Below the pieces are notes generated by a model, which was given only the letters and a program-made list of their open reading frames with translations, was not told where the DNA came from and made no database searches. This document shows, in pieces, positions 35,566 through 44,626 of a stretch of 64,000 nucleotides of DNA. The number at the start of each line of letters is the position of its first letter. Position 1 is the first letter of the stretch. Origin of the DNA: Roseibium denhamense (lineage in GTDB: Bacteria > Pseudomonadota > Alphaproteobacteria > Rhizobiales > Stappiaceae); NCBI RefSeq assembly GCF_009711415.1, contig NZ_SMLZ01000110.1, positions 1 to 64,000 on the forward strand. Reading direction: 5' to 3'. The position numbers and the translations under genes were made by a program.

Positions 35566-36981
35566 TCATGACTGCGGCAGGATCTTGCCCGGATTCATCA
35601 CATTGTGCGGATCCAGCGCCTGTTTGATGGCATGCATCAGTTCCAGACCCTCGCCATGCTCGCGGCGCAGATACTTCTGCTTGCCCTGACCAACGCCATG
35701 TTCTCCAGTGCAGGTACCGCCCATGTCTATCGCACGCTCCGCGAGCCGGCCGATGAACGCCTCTGCCTTGCGAACCGCGTCCGCATCACTTCGATCCGTC
35801 AGGATTTGCACATGGAAGTTGCCGTCGCCGACATGCCCGACAATAGGCGCAAGAAGGCCGGTCTCGGCAATATCGGCGGCCGTGTCCGTGACACAATCGG
35901 CCAGCCGGGAAATCGGAACACAGACATCCGTCACCATGATATCGGCCGCCGGTTTCAGAGCCTTTCCCGCCCAATAGGCATCATGGCGGGCAGACCACAA
36001 TTTGGTCCGGTCTTCCGGCGCCGTTGCCCAGCGGAAAGGACCGCCGCCATATTCTGCCGCTATATCGGAAAAGGTTTCGGACTGTTCGCGCACCCCGGCC
36101 GCAGACCCATGAAATTCGAGGAATAGCGTGGGTGTTTCTTCAAGGTCCAGCTTGGAATAGGCATTGCAGGCCCGGACCTGCAAGCTGTCGAGAAGTTCGA
36201 TCCGCGCGACCGGAATTCCCATCTGGATGGTCGAAATAACCGCATTGCAAGCGGCGTGCACATCCGGAAACGGGCAGACACCACCGGAAATCGCCTCCGG
36301 CTGTCCGTGAAGGCGCAGCGTCAGCTCCGTCATGACGCCCAAGGTTCCTTCCGATCCTACAAAAAGCCGGGTCAAATCATATCCGGCGGAGGATTTGCGC
36401 GCCCGTCCCCCGGTCTTGATGATCCGCCCATCAGCGGTGACGACCGTCAGGCCGAGCACAGCATCCTTCATGGTGCCATAACGCACCGCGTTCGTGCCCG
36501 ATGCACGGGTCGCCGCCATACCGCCCAGGCTTGCGTCCGCCCCCGGATCAATCGGAAAGAACAGCCCCGTATCCCTGAGGTCCGCATTGATCTGCTTCCG
36601 GGTAACCCCGGCCTCGACACGGCAATCGAGATCCTCGGCATTTACCTCCAGAACGCGGTTCATGCGGGATACATCAATCGATACACCGCCAAGGGGCGCA
36701 TTCACATGACCTTCCAAAGAGGACCCTGTCCCGAAAGGAATGACCGGAACCCCAAATTCGGCACATAGCTTTACAATTTCGGCGACTTCCTGCGTCGACT
36801 CGGCAAAGACAACAGCATCCGGAGGCTGGTTTTGAAGCCAAGTCGTGGTATGGGCATGTTGCTCGCGCAGCGCTTTTGAGGTTGTGCAACGGTCCGCGAA
36901 CCGGTTTTTCAAATGCTGGATCACCTCACCCGCATGTTCACTGGGCGATGCTGCTTGCGCAATTTCTGCCGTGTCCGCCAA
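35566..36981 (-). CDS. FAD-linked oxidoreductase, D-lactate dehydrogenase type
   Basis: A 471-residue flavoprotein of the vanillyl-alcohol-oxidase fold. The FAD-binding domain shows IPFGTGSSLEGHV, PIDPGADASLGGMAATRASG and SSAGYDLTRLFVGSEGTLG. The C-terminal cap carries GGTCTGEHGVGQGK with the substrate and metal His. It most resembles cytochrome-linked D-lactate dehydrogenases; glycolate or D-2-hydroxyglutarate are alternative substrates. The start is TTG, supported by GGAGGAG five bases upstream. Divergent from the thioesterase. Confidence 0.88.
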   Translation of the reverse strand: MADTAEIAQAASPSEHAGEVIQHLKNRFADRCTTSKALREQHAHTTTWLQNQPPDAVVFAESTQEVAEIVKLCAEFGVPVIPFGTGSSLEGHVNAPLGGVSIDVSRMNRVLEVNAEDLDCRVEAGVTRKQINADLRDTGLFFPIDPGADASLGGMAATRASGTNAVRYGTMKDAVLGLTVVTADGRIIKTGGRARKSSAGYDLTRLFVGSEGTLGVMTELTLRLHGQPEAISGGVCPFPDVHAACNAVISTIQMGIPVARIELLDSLQVRACNAYSKLDLEETPTLFLEFHGSAAGVREQSETFSDIAAEYGGGPFRWATAPEDRTKLWSARHDAYWAGKALKPAADIMVTDVCVPISRLADCVTDTAADIAETGLLAPIVGHVGDGNFHVQILTDRSDADAVRKAEAFIGRLAERAIDMGGTCTGEHGVGQGKQKYLRREHGEGLELMHAIKQALDPHNVMNPGKILPQS

Positions 36982-37119
36982 TCGAACTCCTCCAAGTTTA
37001 TGTACGCCGGGCTACCCGCTGCGTGTTTTGATTGAATATGTTAGCCAGACGCGAAAAGGTCAAAGGCATTCCGGTCGCAGGCCCACCGGACGATAGCAAC
37101 AGAACGGGAGACACCTGGA

Positions 37120-37614
37120 ATGACGACAGATTTGACGGCAGAACCGCTCAAGAGCTCGGTCATGACCGTAAAGAATGACTGGATCGACTATAACGGCCAT
37201 CTCAACATGGCCTATTACAATGTTCTGTTCGATACCGCTGTCGACGAGGTTTTTGAGAAGCTGGGGCTCGGGTCCGATTACGTCAAAACCCGCAATGCCT
37301 CCTATTTCACGGCCGAGGTCCACGTCTGCTATGTCCGCGAGCTCAGCGCCGGGATGCCGGTGACCGTTTCCTTGCAGCTGATCGGATTTGATTCCAAGCG
37401 TGCTCACTTCTTCCAGGAACTCCGTCATGCGGAGGAAGGCTGGCTGTCAGCAACCTCGGAACAGATGAGCCTTCATGTCGACATGGCAGCCCGCAAGGTC
37501 TCGCCCTGGCCCGGCGACATCATCACCAATCTGGAGGCTCTGGCGAAGGCGCACAGCACATTGCCGCTCCCCGACCGGTCGGGGCGGAAGATTGAGATCC
37601 CGGCAAAGGCCTAA
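37120..37614 (+). CDS. Hot-dog fold acyl-CoA thioesterase
   Basis: A 164-residue 4HBT-type thioesterase. The catalytic segment is DYNGHLNMAYY (Asp23, His27, Asn29), followed by the FTAEVHVCYVREL strand. Members hydrolyse short acyl-CoA or related thioesters; similarity to betainyl-CoA thioesterases is possible, but no carnitine genes are nearby. ACGGGAGA precedes the ATG. Confidence 0.85.
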   Translation: MTTDLTAEPLKSSVMTVKNDWIDYNGHLNMAYYNVLFDTAVDEVFEKLGLGSDYVKTRNASYFTAEVHVCYVRELSAGMPVTVSLQLIGFDSKRAHFFQELRHAEEGWLSATSEQMSLHVDMAARKVSPWPGDIITNLEALAKAHSTLPLPDRSGRKIEIPAKA

Positions 37615-37736
37615 ATATCGTCAATACTGACAGTAATTCCGTGAATTGATCGGCTCGAACGGTCCTTGGGCTGTTCTTTCGTCTCGACTCGCGTGAAACT
37701 GTTGTCCTCAGAACCTTCTGCCAACCGATCCAGCCC

Positions 37737-39380
37737 ATGCGCAAGATAATTGAAGCGGCAAGCCACCTTCCCGAGATCCTCGTCAGCTGGATAACGCCCA
37801 ACGTTCGCCAGTACCGTGCCGCCCGTCTTCACATCGTTTGGGGCTTGGCAATAGTCATTGGATTGCTCGTCGCGGCCGCTGCCATCGCGTTCCGCAAACT
37901 GATCGGCTTGTTTCAGCTGCCCTGGCTTGGTACCGAAACGGAACTGACCATTCAGGCAGCCTTTATGCAGCCGTGGTGGCTGATCATGCTCGCCCCTGTT
38001 TTCGGCGGGCTGCTCGTTGGATGGATTCTGACCAAGTACCACCCCTATCAGCGGGCGGGCGGCGTTGCGGACGTCATTGAGGCACGGGCCTACGGAGCAC
38101 GCGGGCTCCCATTGAAAGCCGGGCTTTGGTCTGCCCTGGTAACGGCGCTTTCCCTCGGCTTTGGCGCAAGTGCCGGACGGGAGGGCCCCGTGGTGCATCT
38201 TGGTGCCACTTTAGGCGCCGCTGTCACGTCCAAGTTCAACCTGCCGGATTCCGCAAGGCGCGTTCTTCTGGGCTGTGCGGTTGCCAGCGGCGTCTCGGCC
38301 TCGTTCAACGCCCCCATTGCGGGCGTTCTGTTTGCCCATGAAGTGGTGCTTGGCCATTATGCCGTATCGGCATTTGTCCCCATCGTCCTGGCCTCGGTCA
38401 TGGGAACGCTGCTGGCGCGCCTCTATTTCGGCGACGTCGCGGCCTTTGAAATCCCGCTCTACGAGATTACGTCCTATTGGGAAATTCCGGCCTTCGCCCT
38501 TCTGGGGCTGACCTGCGCACTCGTCGCAATCATTTTTCAGTTCGCGTTGATCGGCACGGACTGGACAGCCCGGAACATCACCATGCCCTTGTGGCTCCGT
38601 CCCGTGATTGGCGGGCTGGCAGTCGGATCCATCGGCGTTTTCTACCCGGCGGTGCTTGGTGTCGGATATGAGGCGACTGACCTGGCTCTGAAACAGGAGC
38701 TGGCGATTTCAACCATGCTCATTCTTCTGGTCCTCAAGACCGCGGCAACAGCAATCACGCTTGCCTCCCGGTTTGGCGGCGGAATTTTCTCGCCAGCCCT
38801 TTATCTGGGGGCCATGACTGGGGGCGCATTCGGATTGATCGCAGCCTCGGCCTTTCCGGAAATGGCGTCCAGTCATGGTCTTTATGCCATTTTGGGCATG
38901 GGCGCCGTGGCAGCAGCCGTGCTTGGAGCCCCGGTGTCTACAACTGTAATCGTGTTCGAGCTTACCGGCGGCTATGCCCTGTCGATTGCGCTGCTCCTGG
39001 CCGTTTCCATCGCAACCGGCCTCACCCAGGCTGTCCACGGAAAATCCTACTTCCACTGGCAGCTGGGCATGCGTGGCTGCTTCGTCAATGAAGGCACACA
39101 CCGGCATTTGAGCTATACGGTCAAGGTCCGGGAATTCATGGACCCACCGCCTGAGAAAAAGGAAGACCGGGTGTTCAATCCGGGCACCGATGGCCCTTAC
39201 CTTCATGAAAACGACAGTCTGGAAAGCGCGCTCAAAAGTTTCGACTCCTGCGGCAAAGGCAGTCTGCCGGTCGTCCGCCACGGCGATGCGACACGCATTA
39301 TAGGGATCGCGCGCCATGTCAGGGGCTTGCGCTATTTCAATGCAGCCCTGATCAAGGCCACAAAGGAAGAACACGAATAA
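37737..39380 (+). CDS. ClC-family chloride channel/transporter with C-terminal CBS region
   Basis: A 547-residue membrane protein. The gating-Glu motif GREGPVVHLG (Glu149) and the filter motif GGGIFSPALYLG are clear. The first filter motif, normally GSGIP, reads AGGVA (about 107-111), so the usual chloride-binding Ser is missing. Eleven or more helices end near residue 430; about 90 residues follow with one CBS-like unit (SLESALKSFDSCGKGSLPVV). No clear ribosome site precedes the ATG. Substrate (Cl- or another anion) and mode (channel or H+ antiporter) are not decided. Confidence 0.87.
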   Translation: MRKIIEAASHLPEILVSWITPNVRQYRAARLHIVWGLAIVIGLLVAAAAIAFRKLIGLFQLPWLGTETELTIQAAFMQPWWLIMLAPVFGGLLVGWILTKYHPYQRAGGVADVIEARAYGARGLPLKAGLWSALVTALSLGFGASAGREGPVVHLGATLGAAVTSKFNLPDSARRVLLGCAVASGVSASFNAPIAGVLFAHEVVLGHYAVSAFVPIVLASVMGTLLARLYFGDVAAFEIPLYEITSYWEIPAFALLGLTCALVAIIFQFALIGTDWTARNITMPLWLRPVIGGLAVGSIGVFYPAVLGVGYEATDLALKQELAISTMLILLVLKTAATAITLASRFGGGIFSPALYLGAMTGGAFGLIAASAFPEMASSHGLYAILGMGAVAAAVLGAPVSTTVIVFELTGGYALSIALLLAVSIATGLTQAVHGKSYFHWQLGMRGCFVNEGTHRHLSYTVKVREFMDPPPEKKEDRVFNPGTDGPYLHENDSLESALKSFDSCGKGSLPVVRHGDATRIIGIARHVRGLRYFNAALIKATKEEHE

Positions 39381-39431
39381 TCCGGCCCGATCCGGTTTGA
39401 ATGGCCGGAGGCCAATCGCGATGCGTGCGCC

Positions 39432-40469
39432 TTAAAACTTTGACGGCTCTGTCGGTAAAACTTCGCCCGCATACCGATGCGACACCGGACGCCCCTTGAT
39501 GCGGGTCGCAAGGTCTTTTTGGCCGACGAAAATCCGCGCTTGCCGGCCGCGCACACCGGGCAGATTGAAGACATCCAATCCCGTCCACGGCAGGAATGGA
39601 TTGCGGCGGAGAGAGCCGTAAAGCCCCACACGGACAGATGGTTTGTCGCTAGCGGCCCTTGCATGAAACCCATGCGTATCGGCCACAACCAGCGTGTTTC
39701 CAGGCACCGAGAAGCGAACCGGGTCGTCATATCCCATTGCCCGTACCTGATCCGCCGGGAGACGGAACGATCCCCGCGCATGCAGGCGGTTTTCGTGATC
39801 CGCTGCAATCAGGCTTTGCTGGCGCTCCCATTCCAGCCGCTGCGGCGTGAGCCGGTGCGAGCCGGGAATATAGGTGAACGGTCCCTCACGATCATCAATG
39901 TCATAGAAGAACAGCCACGCCTTGGCGGTCGCGTGAAAGGTGTCGGAATGGAAGGCCGTTTGCGGATCCGCCCGCCGTTTTGCACCTGGATTGGTCATGA
40001 CGATGTGCAGATAGACAAGCGGATCGCCATTGGTTGACCCCACATATCTCAAGCCGTTTTGGAACGGTTTGCTCCACACGGCTGCCCGCAGATACGGAAG
40101 GTTCTTCAAGACATTCGGCGGCAGGGGAATGAACCGGGTAACCGCGTTCCCCTGACGCATGTCCCAGGCCTTGAACCGGGTCGTCTCGATTTCGTGGCGG
40201 GCACCTTCGAGCGTCTCCGCGGAGAGTACGTTGCCGGTCTTGATGAACCCGTCCTGGGCATAGGCGTCGCGGCCTTGTGCATCCACAAGATGCGCCAAGC
40301 GCCTGCGCCGGCTGTCCGCGAGTCGCTCTGCCAGCTGAATGCGCCGCACATGCAAGCCAGCTTCATTCAGCCGGCGACTTCCGATCAATGGATTGTCGCA
40401 AAATGACTTGGCCCCTGTCGCGAGCTCGGCCGCGAACCAGGGCATTTTCAAGATATCCGCGCTCCGCAT
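39432..40469 (-). CDS. Phytanoyl-CoA dioxygenase-like Fe(II)/2-oxoglutarate enzyme
   Basis: A 345-residue protein of the PhyH family. The iron triad reads FHSDTFH (His174, Asp176) and the distal His in ADTHGFHAR (His266 or His269), with a likely 2-oxoglutarate Arg soon after. Substrate unknown. The reading frame extends upstream to 40625, into the coding region of aminopeptidase P, but similarity begins near 40469, so the shorter form is chosen. Confidence 0.8.
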   Translation of the reverse strand: MRSADILKMPWFAAELATGAKSFCDNPLIGSRRLNEAGLHVRRIQLAERLADSRRRRLAHLVDAQGRDAYAQDGFIKTGNVLSAETLEGARHEIETTRFKAWDMRQGNAVTRFIPLPPNVLKNLPYLRAAVWSKPFQNGLRYVGSTNGDPLVYLHIVMTNPGAKRRADPQTAFHSDTFHATAKAWLFFYDIDDREGPFTYIPGSHRLTPQRLEWERQQSLIAADHENRLHARGSFRLPADQVRAMGYDDPVRFSVPGNTLVVADTHGFHARAASDKPSVRVGLYGSLRRNPFLPWTGLDVFNLPGVRGRQARIFVGQKDLATRIKGRPVSHRYAGEVLPTEPSKF

Positions 40470-40542
40470 GTGCAGCCGCCTAAAACCGTTTCGAATAAAC
40501 CGGGGCGCTGCAGCCATTTCGCAACAGCGCCCGTGCTTTACA

Positions 40543-42357
40543 TTAAATCGCCCGCGTCGCGTTCTCCAGCCATGCGCGCTCTTTTTCTCCGACCAGCGGG
40601 CCGATAGAATCATAAACGCGCGCATGATAGGTGTTCAGCCAGTCGCGCTCAGCCTTAGTGAGAAGCGCCCCATCAATCAGACGCAAATCCATCGGCACAA
40701 GCGTGATGGTCTCAAACCCGTGCATCGGCCGCTCGCCGCCAGGGATGTCGCGCGGCTCAGTCACGATCTCGAGGTTTTCCAGCCGGATACCATACTCACC
40801 CGTGGGGTAATATCCGGGCTCGTTCGACAGGATCATACCGGCTTCCAGAGGCTGCGTTCCGGTCTTTGCGATCCGCTGTGGTCCTTCATGGACGCCCAGA
40901 TAGACCCCAACACCGTGACCCGTTCCATGGTCGAAATCCAGACCGGCCTTCCAGAGGTCGATCCGGGCCAGCGTATCAAGCTGTGCCCCGGTTGTGCCGG
41001 CCGGAAACTTGGCGGTCGAAATGGCGATATGCCCCTTGAGCACCAGCGTGTAGTGCCGTTTCATCTCATCGGTCATGCTGCCGACCGCAAGCGTACGGGT
41101 GATGTCCGTGGTCCCGTCGATATACTGGCCACCGGAATCGATCAGATAAGGCTTTCCGACCGGAATCTTCAAGTTGCTGGACCGGCTTACCCGATAATGG
41201 CAAATCGCGCCATTCGGGCCCGCACCGGAAATCGTGTCGAAAGAGATGTCCTTCAAGGCACCTGTCTGGCGGCGGAAATCTTCCAGCTTTTCCGCAGCAC
41301 CGATTTCATCAAGATTGCCTTTCGGCGCCTCTTCATCAAACCAGCACAGGAAGTTGATATAGGCGGCGGCATCGCGAATATGGGCCGCTCGTGCCCCCTC
41401 AAGCTCGACCGTGTTCTTGACTGCCTTGGGCAGAAGGATCGGGTCTTGCGCTTCGATGAGGGAGCCACCTGCCGCGGTGATGGCGTCGGCAATGCCAACA
41501 CCGGCCAGCGACGGATCGATCAGAACGCTTGCGCCTGTCTTGCCCAATGTTTCAAGGCCGGACATGAAGGCGGACGGCTCCACAATATCTGTCAGTTCCG
41601 ACAGGCTGTCCCGAACGGAATTCGAAAGCTTACGGCCGTCAATATGAAGGGCCGGTTTGCCATCGGCCGGCAAAGTGGCAAAGGACAGGGGCAGCGGCGT
41701 ATGGCCCACATCAGACCCGCGGATGTTGAAGAGCCAGGCGATCGAATCGGGCTGTGTCAGAACACAGGCATCAGCCTTTTTACCCCGCAGGATCTCCTGT
41801 ATTTCGGCAATCTTCTGCGTGGCATCCTTACCGGAATTTATCGTCGGATAGAGCTCAACCGCACCCAGCGGTGGCTCCGGCCGGTCCTCCCAAACAGCGT
41901 CCAGCGGGTTGTCTGAAAGCTTCACCAGCTCCGCCCCCGCTTCCCGGCACACGTCTTCGAGACGGCGGACCTCACGCACGGTGTGCAACATTGCATCAAT
42001 GCCGAGTTTCTGGCCAGGCTGAAGATGCGTGGCCAGCCAGTCCGTGACTGGTTCATTGACTAGATGCTGGGCTGGAAACACAGACATATCAACCTGATCG
42101 CGGACCTGAATGGTGTAGCGCCCATCCACAAAGATTGCAGCGTCCCTGCCAAGAACGGCGGCCATGCCAGCAGACCCGGTAAACCCCGTCAGCCATTGCA
42201 GACGGCAGTCATGCGGCGGGACATATTCGCCCTGATGCGCGTCTGCTCTTGGAATTAGAAAACCATCTAGGCCGCGGCGGGTAAGTTCGGCCCTGAGAAG
42301 CGCTGCATGCGGCGCCCCGCAGGAGGGATCGCTAAGATCTTCGAATGTCTGAAACAT
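40543..42357 (-). CDS. pepP: Xaa-Pro aminopeptidase (M24B)
   Basis: A 604-residue aminopeptidase P that removes N-terminal residues preceding proline. Two creatinase-like N-terminal domains (about 20-315) precede the pita-bread catalytic domain. Its dinuclear metal ligands are visible: LIDSGGQYIDGTTDITR (two Asp), HGTGHGVG (His), NEPGYY (Glu) and FETITLVP (Glu). The length fits the three-domain, eukaryote-like form. The start MFQTFEDLSD at 42357 is favoured over in-frame codons further upstream. Confidence 0.9.
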   Translation of the reverse strand: MFQTFEDLSDPSCGAPHAALLRAELTRRGLDGFLIPRADAHQGEYVPPHDCRLQWLTGFTGSAGMAAVLGRDAAIFVDGRYTIQVRDQVDMSVFPAQHLVNEPVTDWLATHLQPGQKLGIDAMLHTVREVRRLEDVCREAGAELVKLSDNPLDAVWEDRPEPPLGAVELYPTINSGKDATQKIAEIQEILRGKKADACVLTQPDSIAWLFNIRGSDVGHTPLPLSFATLPADGKPALHIDGRKLSNSVRDSLSELTDIVEPSAFMSGLETLGKTGASVLIDPSLAGVGIADAITAAGGSLIEAQDPILLPKAVKNTVELEGARAAHIRDAAAYINFLCWFDEEAPKGNLDEIGAAEKLEDFRRQTGALKDISFDTISGAGPNGAICHYRVSRSSNLKIPVGKPYLIDSGGQYIDGTTDITRTLAVGSMTDEMKRHYTLVLKGHIAISTAKFPAGTTGAQLDTLARIDLWKAGLDFDHGTGHGVGVYLGVHEGPQRIAKTGTQPLEAGMILSNEPGYYPTGEYGIRLENLEIVTEPRDIPGGERPMHGFETITLVPMDLRLIDGALLTKAERDWLNTYHARVYDSIGPLVGEKERAWLENATRAI

Positions 42358-42601
42358 GGCGCAGACGGTAATTTGACGGATTGTGCGGATCAAGACGTTT
42401 CGTGCCGCCGGACACCGGAATTTCAACCAAAGGAATGAGTGCGCTGCAACATTATGACTTCGCACATGCGGAATATGCAAGGCTGACATGCGCCATTTGG
42501 CCTACCTAATGCGTTGGGATCCCTCCATATTCTGGTCAATCAAACAAGAAAGACGTTCCTCCCTAGGGAAGCTTCTTGAAACTTCAAATGGGACTGTGAC
42601 G

Positions 42602-42805
42602 ATGACCATCGCAACGAGAACTTCTACCAGCGCTTCCAGCGGCTTCATGCGCCGTGCGTTTGACCGCATGATCGAAGCCCGCACCGTTCAAGCGCGCCGC
42701 TATGTCAACGGCTACCTGCTGTCTTTGGACGACGCGACCTTGGCCGCACACGGCTATGATCGTGCGCAGATTGAGCGCGAAGGGGCTGCTACAAGCGCCT
42801 TCTAA
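42602..42805 (+). CDS. Small DUF1127-like protein
   Basis: A 67-residue basic protein. The C-terminal part, LLSLDDATLAAHGYDRAQIE, matches the DUF1127 (YjiS) pattern of small RNA-associated or stress-linked proteins in alphaproteobacteria. GGGAC lies about eight bases before the ATG. A strong terminator follows, so it is a single-gene unit. Function not known for this copy. Confidence 0.72.
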   Translation: MTIATRTSTSASSGFMRRAFDRMIEARTVQARRYVNGYLLSLDDATLAAHGYDRAQIEREGAATSAF

Positions 42806-42841
42806 GCGACCGCAGCGGCATCCTTAAATCACGTATAAAAG

Positions 42842-42874
42842 AGGCCTGACAGAGTGGATCTGTCAGGCCTTTTT
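42842..42874. terminator. Bidirectional terminator
   Basis: A perfect 11-bp stem, AGGCCTGACAG with CTGTCAGGCCT, followed by TTTTT on the plus strand. An AAAA run before the stem gives a T run on the minus strand, so it serves both the DUF1127-like gene and prmA. Confidence 0.85.
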
Positions 42875-42900
42875 GCTTGTTCGGGTAGGAGCGTGCCGGA

Positions 42901-43791
42901 TCAAGCGTGTTTCCGGCCGCGAACCAGGGTCAAGGTCAGCCAGCCGTCCTTCTCCCGGCGGCGGTCCAGGATAAAGCCCTGGCAGCCATAGGCGAATAGA
43001 ATCCTCGGGCCATCCTCGACACGTAGACCACTCAAGACCAAGGTGGCCGTCTGCGTCATCTGCTCTCCGATGGATTTGGCCATTTTCATGAGCGGACGCG
43101 CCAGGATGTTGGCGATAACCAAGTCGAACGGCCCGTAAAGTGAGAAGCGCCGGTCTTGCATTCCGTTGGCGGTGAAGCCTTGCACTAGATGCGACGCACC
43201 GTTCAAACGGGCATTTTCAAGCGCGGTTTTGGTCGCAACCGGATCGATATCGGTTGCCAGAACGCTCTGCCGGGCTTTCAGGGCAGCGGCAATGGCAAGC
43301 ACGCCGGTTCCGGTCCCCAGGTCCAGAATGCTTTGATACTCGCGCATGGACAAGAGCCGGTCGATCTCCTCTAGGCAGCCGGCCGTTGTGCCGTGGTGGC
43401 CGGTTCCAAAGGCAAGCGCTGCCTCGATCTCCAGCCCGATTGCGCCGCCCGGTACCTTGTCTCTGTCATGCCCGCCATGAACAAGAAAACGGCCCGCGAG
43501 AACAGGTTTCAGACCCTCCAGGCTTTTTTCAACCCAGTTGATATCCGGAAGCGCTTCTGCTTCGACCGGCGCTGCAAAGGCATCCGCGCCGACCCGGTCC
43601 CGGACAGTCGCAATCGCGTCCTCCGGCTCCATGTCGAACAACAATATTTCAGCGGCCCAAATCTTTCCATCCGGCGTGAATTCATAAATCGTGACCGGAT
43701 AGCCATCCTCCTCAAACGCGCGTTCAAGGATGTCAGAAATTCTCTTGGCTTCCAGTTCTTCTGCGGTGATCCGCACGCGGATGGTCTTCAT
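42901..43791 (-). CDS. prmA: Ribosomal protein L11 methyltransferase
   Basis: PrmA trimethylates lysines and the N-terminus of ribosomal protein L11. The 296-residue protein has a substrate-recognition domain (about 1-110) and an AdoMet domain with DLGTGTGVLAIAAA and IANILARPL. The start MKTIRVRITAEEL at 43791 is supported by family length; in-frame codons upstream to 43947 are not needed. Confidence 0.94.
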   Translation of the reverse strand: MKTIRVRITAEELEAKRISDILERAFEEDGYPVTIYEFTPDGKIWAAEILLFDMEPEDAIATVRDRVGADAFAAPVEAEALPDINWVEKSLEGLKPVLAGRFLVHGGHDRDKVPGGAIGLEIEAALAFGTGHHGTTAGCLEEIDRLLSMREYQSILDLGTGTGVLAIAAALKARQSVLATDIDPVATKTALENARLNGASHLVQGFTANGMQDRRFSLYGPFDLVIANILARPLMKMAKSIGEQMTQTATLVLSGLRVEDGPRILFAYGCQGFILDRRREKDGWLTLTLVRGRKHA

Positions 43792-43981
43792 GTACCGGCC
43801 CTTTGGGGTTCGACCGCGTTTTGGAAAACGCGTCAAAGTTTGAGCGAGCGGTATAGCGCCAAGCCACCTGCCGGACCAGAGCTTTTCCGGAAATGCTGCC
43901 CCGCCTCTTTTCAATTGCTGCCCTGCGGCTGGCCACGGCACCGGCATGACCTAGTTTAATTGGAAAGACCTGGGAGGCTTC

Positions 43982-44557
43982 ATGGCATTTATCGCTCACT
44001 TTCGCGCAGGCCGCGCACTTTTCTTCATGCTATGCGCCTTCGCCTTGGTCATCGCCCTGGCCCTCCCGGCGGGGGCACAAAACCTCCCTGACGAGCGTTT
44101 GTTCAAGGCCCTGAAAGACGCGCAGACCGAAAAAGACTCCCGCGCGATCGAAGCGGAAATCTGGGAAACCTGGATTTCGGCAGCTCCAACACCGGAAATC
44201 GAGTCCCTTGTGCGCGGCGCCATGACGAAACGGCGTGTTGCGGATTATGAAGGCGCGCTCTCGGATCTGGATGAGGCGATAGAACTCGCGCCAAATTACG
44301 CGGAAGCGTGGAACCAGCGCGCCTTTGTCTATTACCTGCAAGGACGTCCCGACAGGTCGCTTCAGGATCTTGATGAGGTGCTTCGGCTGGAGCCGCGCCA
44401 TTTCGGTGCCTTGTCCGGCAAAGGCCGGATCCTGATGGAACAGGGCCGGGTCCGGCTGGGCCAAAAAGCCCTGCGCCAAGCGGTCTCCATCCACCCGTTT
44501 ATCCAGGAACGTTTCCTTTTGATGGACATCGAGCCGGAAGAGGGCATTGAGCTGTAA
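43982..44557 (+). CDS. Periplasmic TPR-repeat protein
   Basis: A 191-residue protein with a signal peptide (cleaved near AGAQNL, residue 33) and about three tetratricopeptide repeats, visible in DYEGALSDLDEAIELAPNYAEAWNQRA and the following PDRSLQDLDEVLRLEP unit. It probably acts as a protein-interaction scaffold in the periplasm. GGGAGG precedes the ATG. Its partner is unknown. Confidence 0.85.
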   Translation: MAFIAHFRAGRALFFMLCAFALVIALALPAGAQNLPDERLFKALKDAQTEKDSRAIEAEIWETWISAAPTPEIESLVRGAMTKRRVADYEGALSDLDEAIELAPNYAEAWNQRAFVYYLQGRPDRSLQDLDEVLRLEPRHFGALSGKGRILMEQGRVRLGQKALRQAVSIHPFIQERFLLMDIEPEEGIEL

Positions 44558-44626
44558 GACCTATGCTCAGAAGCGGTGGAGAGACTTTCTCCGGTCTTTT
44601 GCGGTGTTGACCAGCGTTGATGTCCT

